A stretch of DNA of 64,000 nucleotides from Blasia pusilla (GCA_050084515.1 CM114272.1:21514001-21578000); one strand, 5' to 3'. Positions 24,836-37,248 are shown, numbered from the stretch's first letter. Translations and numbers: made by a program. Notes: a model not told the origin generated them from the sequence alone.

Positions 24836-25475
24836 TGTCATGCGCATACAAATTGCAACACAACACACATCGTTGTCACCAAGCATGCACACACCCACAC
24901 ACAATCCCATGCTAACTCACGGCATCCAAACAATGAGACAAGAAGTACCAAAATATCTCCAATAAAATACGATCCAATCTCTCTCACAACACCATAGTTC
25001 TCACATGTGTGCACTCTCTATGTCAAACCAATCCCACTCTCCTAATGAGAGGCTTGGATTACACACACAAGGCAAGCAAGACCATAGCTCCGCCGCCTCA
25101 TGCGAAGAGGTTCAACAAAGAGAGAATGAGCTCTCTAGCTCTCTAGCTCCCTCTCCTCGAGGTATACCCCTCCCCTCTCCCAAGCTCTCTCCATGGTAAC
25201 CTATGCTCCCAAATCATCTCCTTGGCTCTTGAAGTGATGTAAGAGGTCAAGGGCCACTTACCAAAAATAGAAAGATGATCATATACTCAAAATGGTACTT
25301 ACCTAAAATAATCAATTTCTCAATATGGCTCCAAATGAGCCCAAACAAAGGGAAAACCTGCTCTCTCAAGTTTCCCGGCCTCAGTACGTCATCCTCAACC
25401 TATTGAGTTTGTCCTCCACTACTCACGAAGGCGCTCCACTAGATCTCACCGATATATCCTAAAAGACGTGATAGT
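24836..25475 (-). repeat. LTR-like repeat (N-M unit) of gypsy copy A
   Basis: Inverted relative to 54166-54799 and collinear with it. On the minus strand it reads from ...CACGTCTTTTAGG to TGGAGATATT...GCATGACA. It lies downstream of the pol region of copy A, so it is the 3' LTR side of that element. Confidence 0.7.
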
Positions 25476-25610
25476 TGTCGTGCGTATGCATATCGCTACA
25501 CAACATATATCGTTGTCACCGAACACACACACACACACACACACACAAACACGCACGATCCCATGCTAACTCATGGCATCCAAACAACAAGAAGTACCAA
25601 AATATCTCCA
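25476..25610 (-). repeat. Extra copy of the LTR end (M') next to the pol region of copy A
   Basis: The last 126 or so bp of the LTR-like repeat occur a second time, between the coding region and the full repeat. On the minus strand it starts TGGAGATATT, preceded by a purine-rich actaggggcgcga that looks like a polypurine tract. Contains a (CA)n run at about 25527-25548. Confidence 0.7.
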
Positions 25611-25792
25611 ATCGCGCCCCTAGTTGATGGTTAGGTCCCTCTAACTCCATATAGCCATTTATCCCTACCTACCATGGCATACATCTCTCGGACGCTAAGA
25701 GCAAGAAGGCCGGGTGCTCATATAGCCCCATTGTTAGTCGCCTTCTAGTCATCCATGTCACAGACACAAGTCGAAATGTAGAACTATCTACT

Positions 25793-26281
25793 CTATGTAC
25801 ATCTGGGATACATCCATCGTCCCTGAGGAACCCTAGTGAGAGGTGAGGTCAAACATGCCATATGCCATCCTCTCGAACACCCATCACACACTAGCATAGT
25901 GGTTGCACCATGGGCGGAACCACACAACCTACATCGCAAGCCTGTAGGAACAATTGCTAAGCTTGGATCAACTGTATCGTCAATGTTCGGAAGATGACAT
26001 GACGCACAGTTACGCACATGGTCCTTCCAAACCATACCATCGCGTCCCTCCAATAAGAGAACATCGGATGGAAAAACCTCACGCACTCTCAACATAGTGC
26101 GTCTTGCAGTCACATCCAACGTCGTGGGTGTCGTCTGCTGCAAATAGACATAGTCTCCTTGATGAAACCTCTGGATAGTAGGTCGATCACCACCTCCCCA
26201 AATAGTCGCATACCTCAACGTATCCCGATGTTGCGCAATTGCCAAGCTCTCAAACGCCATGGGCATCACTCTCCGAAATAA
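25793..26281 (-). pseudogene. Integrase C-terminal region plus PHD finger, copy A
   Basis: The frame begins in the integrase tail (FHQGDYVYLQQ, the barrel-like region that usually precedes a chromodomain) and ends in a Cys-rich module: CRLCG, MLVCDGC, GWHMAC, then WMYPRC. This is the C4HC3 spacing of a PHD finger, a reader of histone H3 tails in chromatin proteins. The penultimate zinc ligand is Tyr instead of Cys in this copy (WMYPRC against WMCPRC in copy B), so the finger is probably damaged. In many plant gypsy elements this position is taken by a chromodomain. Confidence 0.8.
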
Positions 26282-27217
26282 CTAAGCCCTCTGAGAACAT
26301 GTTTGCATCCATACATCTGGGTCATCAAGGTTCAATACCTCACCAACATCTCGACGAATGGCCGCAGGTAAATCAGGCTCTCGACCATAAAGCAACAAGT
26401 ATTGTGAGAAAGACGCTAAGGATGCGTGCCTATTGAATCTGTATCCCATCGCCAACCACGGTAACATAAGGTCCCAATCTCCTAGGTGACCTCTCTTCAA
26501 GCCATACTTGCATAGTCCTCTCTTCACTGTCTACACAACTCGCTCCGCTAGTCCATCCGCCTTAGGATCATCTTGCGAAGTAGTGCGGTGGTCGATCAGT
26601 GCCTGATCACACAAGGCCTGAAACTCCCCGCATAATTGTGTACCCTGGTCTGTCAACACCTCAGCTCGTGCACCGTAATGACTCAATACTCAATCTAGGA
26701 AGGCATACGCTACTCCCTCACTTGCTTTGTTAGGCAATTCAACCAACTCTATCCACTTCGAGAAGTGCTCAACCATCACCAACACATAACGACTATAGCG
26801 CTCCGTCAAAGGCAAAGGTCCTGCAAAATCCAAACTCCATCTATAACCTAAACCCATGATCAGAAGTGGATGCAAGTATGGAGTCGGAGCATTGAACAAT
26901 GCTCAGACTCGATCACACATCATGTATCTGGCAACAAACTTCCGAATGTCAGTCTGTATGCCTCGCCACCAATAGTGAATCTGGAGCAAGCTGTACGTAC
27001 GCTTCACTCCAAAATGACCCAACTCCTCGTGAGCATGACGCACCAAACGTGCTCTTTGCAAAGGATGATGCACTACACGCACTCTATCCTCCTCCCACAC
27101 TCGCAACACATCTATGCCCTCCCACACGAACCGTTTGGCTCGTTGTAGGATCCAATCTCGCTCTCTAGCACCCACTGTGCTCGCGACAATGCTGGTACAC
27201 AGGTACTCCAAGACCAC
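26282..27217 (-). pseudogene. Gypsy integrase, copy A
   Basis: The zinc-binding region has HAHEELGHFG and ends ARYMMCDRV; the first of the paired Cys is Tyr here. The catalytic core begins RWSLDFAGPLP, and ADGLAERVV supplies the glutamate of the DDE triad. The tail includes LASFSQYLLLYGREPDLP. Stops near 26894, 26690 and 26530 break the frame. Integrase would insert the cDNA into the genome. Inactive. Confidence 0.85.
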
Positions 27218-27275
27218 TCCATTGTCGTGAATGTCTCGCCTTGAGCATCTGAAATGCTCTCTCTTGCTTATCCCC

Positions 27276-28117
27276 TCAGTGCCACTCCTGATCCACCTTG
27301 GTCATCAAGGTTAGCAGCTTCACAATCGAACCGAAACCCTTGACGTACTGTTGATAGAAGTTTGCCAATCCCATGAATGCGCAAACTCGACTCACATCTG
27401 TAGGGCGTGGAATGCATGAAATAGCCTCTACCTTCTTCTGTTGCCCACCAAGGCCCTCAAGATATATTGTATGATCCAAGTACTCAATCTGATCATAGAA
27501 GAACTTGCACTTGCTTGGATGTAGCTTCAGCCCATGTAACTGCAATCGTCGAAACACCTCCTCTAGATGTCGCTCATGCTCCTCAACCGTGGCGCTAAAG
27601 ATTACAATATCATCAATATAACACCTAGCAAAATCTAGACCTGCCAGGATCCTATCCATGACCCTATGAAACTCAGCCGAGGCGTTCTTTAACTCGAATG
27701 GTAAAAACCGCCACTGGTACAAATAATCCTTTCCGTGAGGATCAATGCCCCAAAATGCCGTCTTCTGCCTGTCCTCCAATCTGATAGGCAGTTGATGGTA
27801 TCTGGCTCGCAAATCCAATGAATTGAAGACCTTTGCATGCCCAATTGCATCAAAGATCTCCTCAGGGGGGTGGGCATAGCATACCTATCGAACTTCATCT
27901 GTTGATTGATAGGTCGGTAATCTCCACACATTCGCCCATCCGTCCAGTTGCCATGCACATCCTTCTTAATGGGCATGATAATGGCAGATGCATACTCTCC
28001 ATGCGACATCTCCCCTAGTCTTGCTCCAACCAAGTCCTTGCTCCTACTCTGAATCAGAGCCCTCTCCATGTCACTGTATTTGTAGGGTCGTTGGAAGATC
28101 GGCGTGTCACTTGACAA
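27276..28117 (-). pseudogene. Gypsy reverse transcriptase, copy A
   Basis: RT motifs in order: MCGDYRPINQ, LDLRARYHQLPI (Arg where Gly is usual), TAFWGIDPHGKDYLYQWRF, and the catalytic CYIDDIVIFS. The connection region follows with MGLANFYQQYVKGF. One frame break near 27820-27890 separates two long frames. The domain ends at about 27276 and is followed directly by integrase sequence, RNase H having been deleted. Confidence 0.9.
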
Positions 28118-28547
28118 CTCAATGCAGATTCATGGACCTTTCAGCGTACCCCTAAGGAATTGGTGTATCTAGCGCCGCTCTCCTCCTATCAACTTAGGGC
28201 CCATATCTGGCTCCCAAGTCTCCATCGTGACTACGGTAGGACTCTCCGACGTGGGTGTCGGTGGTTGCTATGGTGCAACCCCATCTAGGACAATTAAACT
28301 CTCATCTCCACTTGTAGTACCCAGAACCACACTCGATGTTGTGGCTATCATCTCCTGGCATACCTGCAAAACATCCCAAGAAGTCCAAGGGCGTCTCTTT
28401 CGATCTTTTCTGGTGTGTTGTTCTCCTCTGGTCTTGCCCCCATCCACTGTCTCAACCATCTCGATAGGCATGGGGCTCACCAACGCAACAGCTCAGTTCT
28501 ATCGCATCCTCAAACGATGTTGCTCAGCTATTCCTAAGCTCAAAATC

Positions 28548-29575
28548 CATGTCAAGCAGTTCAGGTCTATCGCCTGACCCAAGATATGACGTCGTGATGC
28601 CTCTGATAGTGACAGTACTGCCGTCACTTGTGTGGGGAATCCCATCGCTCATTGGCGTGGGGCTCCATCAACCTCTGTACTTGGTCATCCCAAACCAAGC
28701 CAGGTCCGGCTTTCTTGAATGCGTAGGAAGCGGGAAAACTCACCAATGTGGGAAAGTTTGCCCGTGATGTGCACTCGTCACCACGCAGGACCTCGAATCG
28801 CCCAAAATTGGCACATTCTCTAAAATGTATGCAAGAGAACAAGACTAATGCTCTTGTAGATGTCGCAAGATCCGCATCATCTCCCAAAACAACATGGAAC
28901 GAGTGTTAGCTAACCCGCTACCTCGTCCAACACTCGATTGGCCTAAACACGGCCAACCAGCAATAACCAAGTCTATGGTCCCTACGCGCTCCAAGTCTTG
29001 CTCCCCCATCAATGAAATGTCCTCAGTAGGGAACTCTGATAGCCCTGAATAGTGGACCTAGACAACAAGTCGGGAAAACAGAGGCGTAACAGCGCCACAT
29101 GGTGAAGTGAAGTGTACCTCGCAACATCATCAATCTCCACATACAGGTACTGTTGCACGCGCACTCTAGCACGCAAAACATCAGCTAATCCAGTGCTGAT
29201 CCCTCCAAAGAGATCCAACACCCAAATACCCTTCTCTAGGATGCACCACACAATCAGGGTGGTATCCAAAGGGGTCATCGTAGCACTTCTGCCTACTTGG
29301 GGTTCCTCTGACCCATCACACTCTGGTGCAAACATCTCGCTCCATGTGGTTTGCACATGCTCAGTGGCTAAGCGTCGAAGCTCCTCAATCGAGCCCCAAA
29401 GCGGCACCTCTCCTCCACGGATTGATGCGGCTACCATGACACTCTTCTCCATAGAAATGTTAGGAATGGGAGTATCCTCTGCATGGACATGTCCCTCAAT
29501 CAAATCACTAGGCCAAGTGATAGCACAGCTAAATGCTGCTAAGATCACCATCTCTCCTCGACCTCGCTCGATCAC
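28548..29575 (-). pseudogene. Retrotransposon-borne cytosine-5 DNA methyltransferase, copy A
   Basis: Motif I appears as VLDLFGGISTGLA, the AdoMet-binding loop of C5 methyltransferases. After a frame break, DLVIAGWPCLGQSS (about 28930) is motif IV with the catalytic Cys in a PC pair. ENVP-like motif VI sequence follows in another frame, and GFPTQVT with LGQAIDLNCLTW near 28560-28600 matches motif X. About 260 bp with motif VIII and the target recognition part, present in copy B, is missing. The overall look (GGISTGL, PC, late RRxxLGQA) is closest to DNMT3/DRM-type enzymes. Dead because of the deletion and shifts. Confidence 0.82.
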
Positions 29576-29599
29576 TGTACCTTTGAATCAAACGGGTAA

Positions 29600-30088
29600 T
29601 GAGCTAAGGCGCCCATCACCTAACTGCCATCCTGGTCTCTAAGACGTTGACTCCTCCCAATAATCCCTTCGTCCTCCGTGCTTGCACACCAACAACATCA
29701 CCAAATCTCCAAGAACTCTGATCAGGATCCATTGATGGGATCCTTATCGCCTCGGACAACGTGAAAGACTAAGGAAGCCTAGTATCTTTCCTGGCTTCCC
29801 CTCGTTGTGGATCCAACTCTGTGGCTGCTCCACGTGTCACAACTGCGGCTGCCTCCATGTGGGCAACCCCGCACATCCAACCAAGATCCTCCATATCTAT
29901 GGTTGCTCCATATGATGTCGATGCCACGGATCCGGCATCGGGTAATCTCAAAGCCATAGCGGCAATTTGCTCATGTATCTGATGTACCTTAGCCGCCATC
30001 CTAGCCTCACGCCCGACATCTCCCTTAACGCGTCTAGGTGATGGGACTCTACCTCCTCCACGGGCAACTCCAACTCCTCGTCCCTCAC
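29600..30088 (-). pseudogene. Gag-like N-terminal region, copy A
   Basis: A 76-codon frame (29999-29769) begins MAAKVHQIHEQIAAM and is preceded in frame by an Arg/Gly-rich stretch. Position upstream of the methyltransferase suggests gag or a leader. No zinc knuckle (CCHC) is visible, and the region is cut at 30089. Identification is by position only. Confidence 0.3.
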
Positions 30089-30604
30089 ACGTCTTTTAGG
30101 ATAGATAGGAAAGATCTAGTAGAGCGCCTTTGTGAGTAGTGGAGGACAAGCTCAATAGGTTGAGGATGACCTGCTGAGGCCCCAGGAAACCTGAGAGAGC
30201 AGGTTTCCCCTTCGTTTTGGCTCATTTGGAGCCATATTGAGGAACTTACTATTTCAGGTAAGTACTATTTTGAATATATGATCACCTTTTTATTTTTGGT
30301 AAGTTACCCTTCACCTCCTACAATAGGTCAAGAGCCAAGGAGGTGACTTGGGAGAATAGGTTATCATAGAGAGAGCTTGGGTGAAGGGAGGGGTATACCT
30401 CAAGGAGAGAGCTTGAGAGCTCATTCTCTCTTTGTTGAACCTCTTGGCATGAGGCGGCGGAGCTATGGTCCCTTGCCTTGTGAGTGTAACTCAAGCCTCT
30501 AATTAGGAGAGTGGGTTTGGTTTGGTTTTTGACATGAGAGAGAGTGCACACCTTTGAGAGCTATGGTGTGAGATGGTGTAGAGAGAGATTGGATCTTACT
30601 TTAT
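30089..30604 (+). repeat. Truncated LTR-like repeat (N unit only)
   Basis: Very similar to 54171-54673, starting ACGTCTTTTAGG and ending GGATCTTACTTTAT. It lacks the terminal 126-bp part and lies in opposite orientation to copy A, whose 5' end it abuts. Confidence 0.75.
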
Positions 30605-33600
30605 AAAGAGAGAATGAGAGAGTGAGAGAGATTCATGGGGGAGCTCATTGGTCACTCGCTGTTTTTGGAGGTTGGGGACCATGTTCCCCGTTCAGCGGCT
30701 CATGGGAGTGCTCACCGGAGCAAGGGCTGCTTTGATTGTTCTTTGCATTTGCCGATTTTTTGTGTGGAAGAGTGGCGCGCCGAAGCGCTGCCCAATTTCT
30801 GATAGGGATTGATTATGGGGGCAGGTTTCCCCATGCCGGTGCTCTTGGAAGCACCATGTAGCTTGCTGATTTGTATTTTTACACGTTTTACATTTTGGTT
30901 GGGAGAAATCAGCGCGGAAGCGCTGCCGAATTTTTTGTAGGAGAAAGAGACATTGGGCTTTAGGACAGTCCTTGTCAATTTTTACTGGAATGTCCAATTC
31001 CAAATATTTTTTGACGCTGATGTAGATCGTGAAGTTTTGCACATTGTGCAACAAATAATGCGCAATTTAGAGTTGCGAGTAAAAACTTATGGTCAATCTT
31101 GCAAAAGTGCCATTGCTAGGCAATTTTTAGGTTTAAATTGTTCAAACCCTAAAACAACCGCCACGCCGGTGGTGACCGTCGCCGTCATAGTCACCATCAC
31201 TATCAACGGTCGACTGTCACCATCACGGTCAACCGTCACCGTCAACGGTCCACCAACCCACGGCCGCCGTCGGCCGTTGCCGTTTCTCAGTATTGCTTAG
31301 AGTTGCATTCGCCCGTTGTCCACCCTTTGGTTGTCATTTCCGCCATTACGAAGTGGGTCTTCCACGACCATCGTTGATTCTCTCACTTGCGCCGCCACCA
31401 CGTACTTTGATTTGGCCGCCACCGTCATCGCAGTTTTGTCATCACCCAATGATGGTAGATGACCTCCGGTTATGGTGTTTGAGTTTTGATTTCATGCTGC
31501 TATGTTGTGATTGGTAGCCGCTCGACGACGATCAAGTATCGTGCCATGACGCCCGTAGCCGCAAGGTGCCGCCGATTGTTGCGCCGTGCCGCTCGTGGCC
31601 GCACCGCACCGTCATTTGTGAAGCAGAGTGTGGGTTTATTTTTTAATTGAGGAGGGTATGTCGTCGAGTGCCGTATCCCACCACCGAGGGTCGTGCCGTT
31701 TATAGCCGTTCCGTGCTGCCTACAACGCCGCACTGTTCCGCTCGAACTGCACTGTCCATCAAGGAGTTTTAAGCAGCGTCAGTACGGGAGGAGTATGACT
31801 TGCTGATTGGAGGAGTTGTCTCCACGACCGAGTTGGGGTCGAGATTTGCAGTTGATGAGGAGCGACATCGACATGTGTTTAGGTTATCCATTCTGGTCCT
31901 TTACCCTGCACGCGTGAGAGATTCTGGGATTTGGGTTGTTTATTTGGGGATATTGGGTTGTGTGGATGCTGAGAGCATCATTTATGTATGTGGTTTAGGG
32001 GACATAGACCTGTGTGGGATGTTCGGAGTTGAGGGTAGGGTGTCGATGAGATAATACCTTGGTCGATTTGCCACACCACGCCGCTTGTTGCCGCACGTTA
32101 CACGTCTCGGGGAGGGAGAGTGTAGATCGAGTGCCGCATGTTTGGGATGAGTGATTGAGGGATTACTCGTGAGGTTGAGAGTGATTGTGTGAGAGGGGCA
32201 CAAGGGCCATCAGGGCGTCCTTTCAGGATTTTGAGAGGCGAGGTAGTGGACCTGAGAGAAGCTCTGGAGGGTTTACCCGGAGTGGTGTGAGGTTTCAAGG
32301 ATCTCCACGTGAGAGACAACCTTGATCTCCTTCTGTGTCCTCTTCAGACAAGGGGGAGCGTGTAGAGGAGTTTGTGAGCACATCGCCACACATTGTGAGT
32401 GGTCCTACAAGTGGGGCGTACGAGACGGACGATTGTGATAGAGGACCGCGTAGGTTTTCACGTGCATTAGGCACGATTTCATAGCAGAGTTTAGGAGTTG
32501 GTGCGACTCCCAAGGGGCCAGGAACTCTAGAGAGTTTAACCCATTTACAGCATGGAACAGTATGTTCTAGCATTTAGAGGGGGCGCCCATGGACGATTAC
32601 CATGAGTTCTCTCAGAGATATGCACGTGAGATCGAGGCGTGGAGGCTCTACTATGACCCACATTATGTGTCATAGACGGAGCCATTCCCAGATGAGGAGG
32701 AGGAGTCAGGAGAGGTATGCTAAATAGTACTTTCCCCTATCCATCTTGTATTCTTAATTATGCCAAAGGTATTAATGGCCTCAATGAAACATTCCCTCCC
32801 CATGAATACTACCAAAATATTCACAAGAGGCATTTCACGGAAATTGGTCCAGCTATTATTGGAAATTCTATGATCAACATGGTCCTTGCACCAACTTGAA
32901 GCTAAGTTCTTGGTCACATCCAATCCGGATAGGGTCCAAGAGATGAAAAACCTAATCTAGAAACCATCCTTAGTGCCTCTTGGAAACAGGGATTTTTCAC
33001 ATAATTCAAAGACCAATCGGACATTATAAAGGCAAGCACGAGATTTGAAGATTGATGTAATATTTTGTTGGAGGTTATGAATCAACCATTTGAAGAAGGT
33101 ATGTATTCCCTTTATTCATACTCCCTCCTCTTCATTGTTTCAAGCATCTCCACAAAATGTGCATGGACACAACCAAATACTTCCATCACCGAGGAAAAGT
33201 AGCCAAGGTTCCCATCCCTCTTTGAATAGGTCCTAACCTTCCAATTTGCCACTACCCTAGGAGCATGACCCCAATATGAGCCCCTCTATCTCTGCCTAGT
33301 TGAAGTAGAGATATACCTTGAAGTGTGAAATAGGTTTGCTCTAAAATGGTAGAAGTCCCTACACCTCCTTTTGGATACAACCTTTTATGGAGGCCTTCTT
33401 TAAGAGTAGTATGTGTATGCTACTCACACGGCTCATAGAATAATATCCCTAGTAGCTATATCATATAAAATAACTTTGCTCTAAAATGCTAGAAGCATCT
33501 GCAAACGAGATGGGCCAACCATGCTCTACTACAAAACCGATTATCATATAGAGCTCCTTATGAGAAGCCGTATGTGAATATGTGGATTCTTTATGGGGAG

Positions 33601-34461
33601 GAGACATGGAGGAGGAGGACTATGGCGGAGGAGATGGAGGGACGTCTAGAATTTTGTTTCTAACTATTTCCATGGTGATCCAATCTTTTCAATCTAAGGC
33701 CCAATGTGTTCATCTTCTCAAGTTTGAACTTTGGGTTCTTCTTTTTTCCACTTAAGATTGAGTTTTCCAAAGTTCTTGGGATCTTTGGACCTCCTTCTCT
33801 CCTAAATGTGCTCATAGATTCCTACACGTAATTTCAAACATAGCGCTCTCCTTTTAGAGTGATACTAGGTTACCATCAATTTAAGGGATTCCTCTTGCTT
33901 TTCTGGATATTTTGATACGAGCTGGGCCCAACATTGCGAACTCATTCCTTCATAGCGGTCATTGGTGGGTGGCTCACTTACTCCTTACATCCTCTTTTTT
34001 GGTGTTTCTAATTTTTTTCATAACTTTCTTTTAGAATGTCGGTTTTGGATGTGTTTGGGCCTTTTGATCGTCTTTGACGAGCTGGTTCTTTGATATCAAG
34101 TAGGTTTTCTAGTTTTTCTTCCTTCTCTTTAGGCGCCTATTTTTGTGTACGGGTTTATTTTAGGTCAATTCCTCCCAAAAGTCTTACTTGCTCTTTCAAC
34201 TCTTTACCTTACTGTTTCGCCCCAACATACGTTTGCCATCTCCTTAAGGACATTAGAAATTCATATTCTTGAGCCATCTCTTCCGATGCCATATACATCA
34301 CTTTTCCTTTTCAATTTTTTTTTATATTTTTCTTATAGTAACTTTCAATCATAAATTCGGTATTGCCTAATCTTCATCTCTCCATCTAAATTTCTTTTGG
34401 ACGGATTCCACTAATTTTTCTTTGCTCGTTATCCTCATGCTTTCTCCAAACCACGTTTCAT
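30605..34461. other. Repeat-derived intergenic region, no gene identified
   Basis: A GC-rich stretch at 31150-31760 contains degenerate CCGTCA/CACGGT simple repeats (densest at 31160-31270) and resembles a decayed leader of an unknown retroelement. A 26-codon acidic-aromatic frame starts at 32590. From 32740 to 34460 the sequence is AT-rich with many stops. I see no conserved domain. Confidence 0.45.
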
Positions 34462-35052
34462 ATGTCTTTTCTTGTCTTTGAAGACTTGCCTACCTTTACT
34501 TCTATGTCATCAAAGATGGAGTTGGATTCTCCATTTACTCGCTTATCTGGTTTTACACGCCCTCCTACAGCCGTAACCTCTCCCCCTGGTTCACCTCCTC
34601 ATCGTAGATCTCGCCATTTTCCTCCAGATGCTAATACACCCATTACACTCGCTACTTTTCTTCCGGATTCTCCTCTTCTCCCTTCTTCGCATTGTCCTAT
34701 TGAGCCTAATCTTGATCCATTATTACCGAATCCTTCTACTTTGCCATCCCCACATATCTCATCTATGCCCTTGCTTTCAACTACCATCTATTCTACCCGA
34801 ATCTCCCCTCTTCCTCCTCCTCCTTCCCCAACCTACTTACCCCCTCATCGTCGGCCATCACCATCTCTTGCACCTCCCACCTCCTCTCCTTGTAACCCTT
34901 CTATTTCTCCATTTGTACCAAAGGTTCGTTGCATACCTTGTGGTAAGGAGTTTGCTCCTAATGGGATCAAAAGACATCAGCGGTACTGTCGATCCCTAAC
35001 CCGATACCACCTCCTATTGCACTCCCCACAACAATTGCTTGGACTTGGTTAA
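34462..35052 (+). pseudogene. LINE N-terminal region with C2HC finger
   Basis: 196 codons, strongly Pro/Ser-rich up to residue 150, then a finger with Cys157, Cys160, His172 and Cys176 (CIPCGKEF...KRHQRYC). R2-type elements have such DNA-binding fingers at the N-terminus, where they help target site recognition. The frame ends at a stop soon afterwards; the downstream part continues in other frames, indicating a shift. Confidence 0.6.
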
Positions 35053-35299
35053 GCCAAATTGATCTCCTTTGCTCTTTCTATCCAGGTCTTCTTTGTCCTA
35101 GACTCTACACTCGCATTCCTATTGCTCTTCGCCCCATCACCCAACAAGCTTTGCTTTTCCCATTAGAAAGGTTAGTCGTGATCCCACAGATATAAATGCT
35201 TGGTATCTCCTATTACTTTTCCCACAATGGGTTTTAGTCCTCCCTCCAAGGGGTGGTGCAACGGGTCATCGTGAAACCTCCACACGTATTCAACGCTTT

Positions 35300-36993
35300 A
35301 TGTCTAGGGATTGGGAGAATCTTCAGAATGAGCATGTACTTCGAGCAGAGACCTTAGCTGCGGCTCATCCCACTCAACATACCAATCATGGGAGGCCTTC
35401 AATACAACAATGCCTTCAACGAAGTCTACTTTTGGGGCAGGTTGGTGAGTTTTCAGGTGCAGCTCGAGCATTCGGTCCTCTTTCTCCGGCGGTTCCAAGT
35501 GCGGAAACAGTGGCTCTCTAAGAAGCTCTTCAACCTCCTTCAAGTGGTGATGCTCCATCTTTTGTGGAAGACTATACAACGGACTTTGACTTGGAGGTTT
35601 TCACAAGGGCTTTTCTGCATACTCCTCGCTTATCAGCAAGCGGGCTATCAGGGATGGTTTTTTAGCATCTTCGCGATTGCTTTATCCCAGCAGATTCAGC
35701 AAGTGGCTTTGTCTCTCTATATAAGGTGTGTGCACATATGGCGGCAGGTCATCTCCCATTCTCTATCTCTAGGCTCTTAGGGGCTTGTCGTTTGTTGGCT
35801 ATGGATAAGCCTCCTTCAGGTGTACGCCCTTTGGCTATTGGAGAGGTTTTATACCGCTTGGTTAGTCGATCCCTATGCTTGCAATTTCGTCCTCACTTTA
35901 GTGCCCACTTATTTCCTCATCAATTTGGAGTGACAACTCATGGAGGTTGTGAGGCTGTGGTGCATGGGATTCGCTCCACTCTTGATATTCATCCAGATTG
36001 GGTAGCAATTCAAGTCGATGTGGCTAACGCATTCAATTCAGTTTCTCGTGCGGCCATCTTTGAGGAGTTACGTTGTGCAGGAGGACAACTCGCAAGCCTC
36101 ATTCCATTTTTTTGCTCCTTCTATGCCTATGATACGCCCATTATCTATTCCCATCATGCTACTTCTGTGGAATATATTATTTTACAATCAGCTTGTGGCA
36201 CATGTCAAGTTGATCGCATGGAGGGCCCACTCTTTGCCATTGCCTATTTTCATGCCCTTCGAGCATCAGCGCAAGCATTTCCATCTTGCCTTTTCTTTCT
36301 ATTGCTGATGACACTTACATTATAGGTCCTCATTTCAAGTGGTTCTTTGCTTATACCCATTTTGTGGAGCAACTCTCTTTCTTGAACCTTAAAGTCCAAC
36401 CTAGTAAATATGGAGTATGGTCTCCTTCATGCCTTCCCTCAACATTCACCCCACCTACTCCTGATTTTCCCATCTACATTGAAGGGGTTAGAGTTCTTGG
36501 GGTCCCAATTGGCTTCATCAACTATGTCTCAAAGTTCTTGGATGAGGCCCTTTTGAAAGACGTGGAATGGCTTCATTTGTTACCTCATCTTGGGGATCCC
36601 CAAGAGGCTTATGGGATTCTCTCCCAATTTTTTCTACGATGTCCTTCCTACCTTCTTCGCACTTGTCCTCCCACTTCAAGGTTCTTACATCGGTTGGCCT
36701 CTTTTGATGCTTCTATCTTGGCAACTTTTGCTCAACTTCTTGGCCCGAATACCTTTGAGGGAGAGGATGGTGTCTTTGCTTCTCGACAAGCTATCTTGCC
36801 TATTTCTTTTGGAGGGGTGGGACTGTCCTCCACAGTCGCATCTGCTCCTGCAGCCTTTTTGGGGATTTGGGCGTTGGTAGCACCGATTATGGCTTCAAGG
36901 TTTCTCCAAGGAGATACACCTATCTTGATGGATCATATCGCCCATGTAGAGGAGGGGGACTTGTTATTTCAACAACAATTGAGATCTGCATGA
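35300..36993 (+). pseudogene. LINE reverse transcriptase region
   Basis: RT palm and finger motifs occur in two overlapping frames. In the first, GVRPLAIGEVLYRLVSR is followed by QFGVTTHGGCEAVVHGIR and motif A VDVANAFNSVSR. After a one-base shift near 36290, motif C reads SIADDTYIIGP with the catalytic AspAsp pair, then VLGVPIGF. A segment before RT (RFMSRDWENL...) belongs to the same protein. The domain would copy the element RNA at the target. The shift and an upstream stop make it inactive. Confidence 0.85.
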
Positions 36994-37248
36994 GCTCTTC
37001 TTCCTCTTGCTACACAAGCAATTCTACCCCCTTTCAGTCAACTGATTACGGAAGGGCTTGATCGACTTCAAGAGCATATCTCCGAGAATCTGCATCAAAT
37101 CAACTTTTCCAGCATTCTCTCCGAGGCATCCTCCGACGCTAATCAAGCTCGTCTACGTTCATGTGCGGTTACCGGAGCAGGAGCGTGGCTTACTGCAAAT
37201 CCTCTTATTCTTCCATTTCGTCTTCCTCGAAGTATATTCTCGATAGCT

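Larger units (their letters stand above)
25611..30088 (-). mobile_element. Ty3/gypsy retrotransposon copy A with DNA methyltransferase and PHD finger
   Basis: In element orientation (right to left) the order is a short gag-like region (30088-29600), C5 methyltransferase (29575-28548), linker (28547-28120), reverse transcriptase (28117-27276), integrase (27217-26282) and a PHD-like finger (about 25920-25793). RNase H is missing: the sequence runs from the end of the RT domain straight to the zinc region of integrase, where copy B has about 630 bp more. Part of the methyltransferase is also deleted. No aspartic protease motif is visible. The 5' end is cut by an LTR-like repeat in opposite orientation at 30089. 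Non-autonomous and degenerate. Confidence 0.85.

Noticed and set aside
25527-25548. (CA)n microsatellite
   Set aside because: Ordinary simple repeat within an LTR-like sequence, mentioned there but not worth separate attention.
28227-28767. Plus-strand frames opposite the copy A linker
   Set aside because: Antisense to sequence conserved with copy B in the element orientation; no domain.
29112-29642. 176-codon plus-strand frame opposite the copy A methyltransferase
   Set aside because: Antisense shadow. The minus strand carries the methyltransferase motifs.
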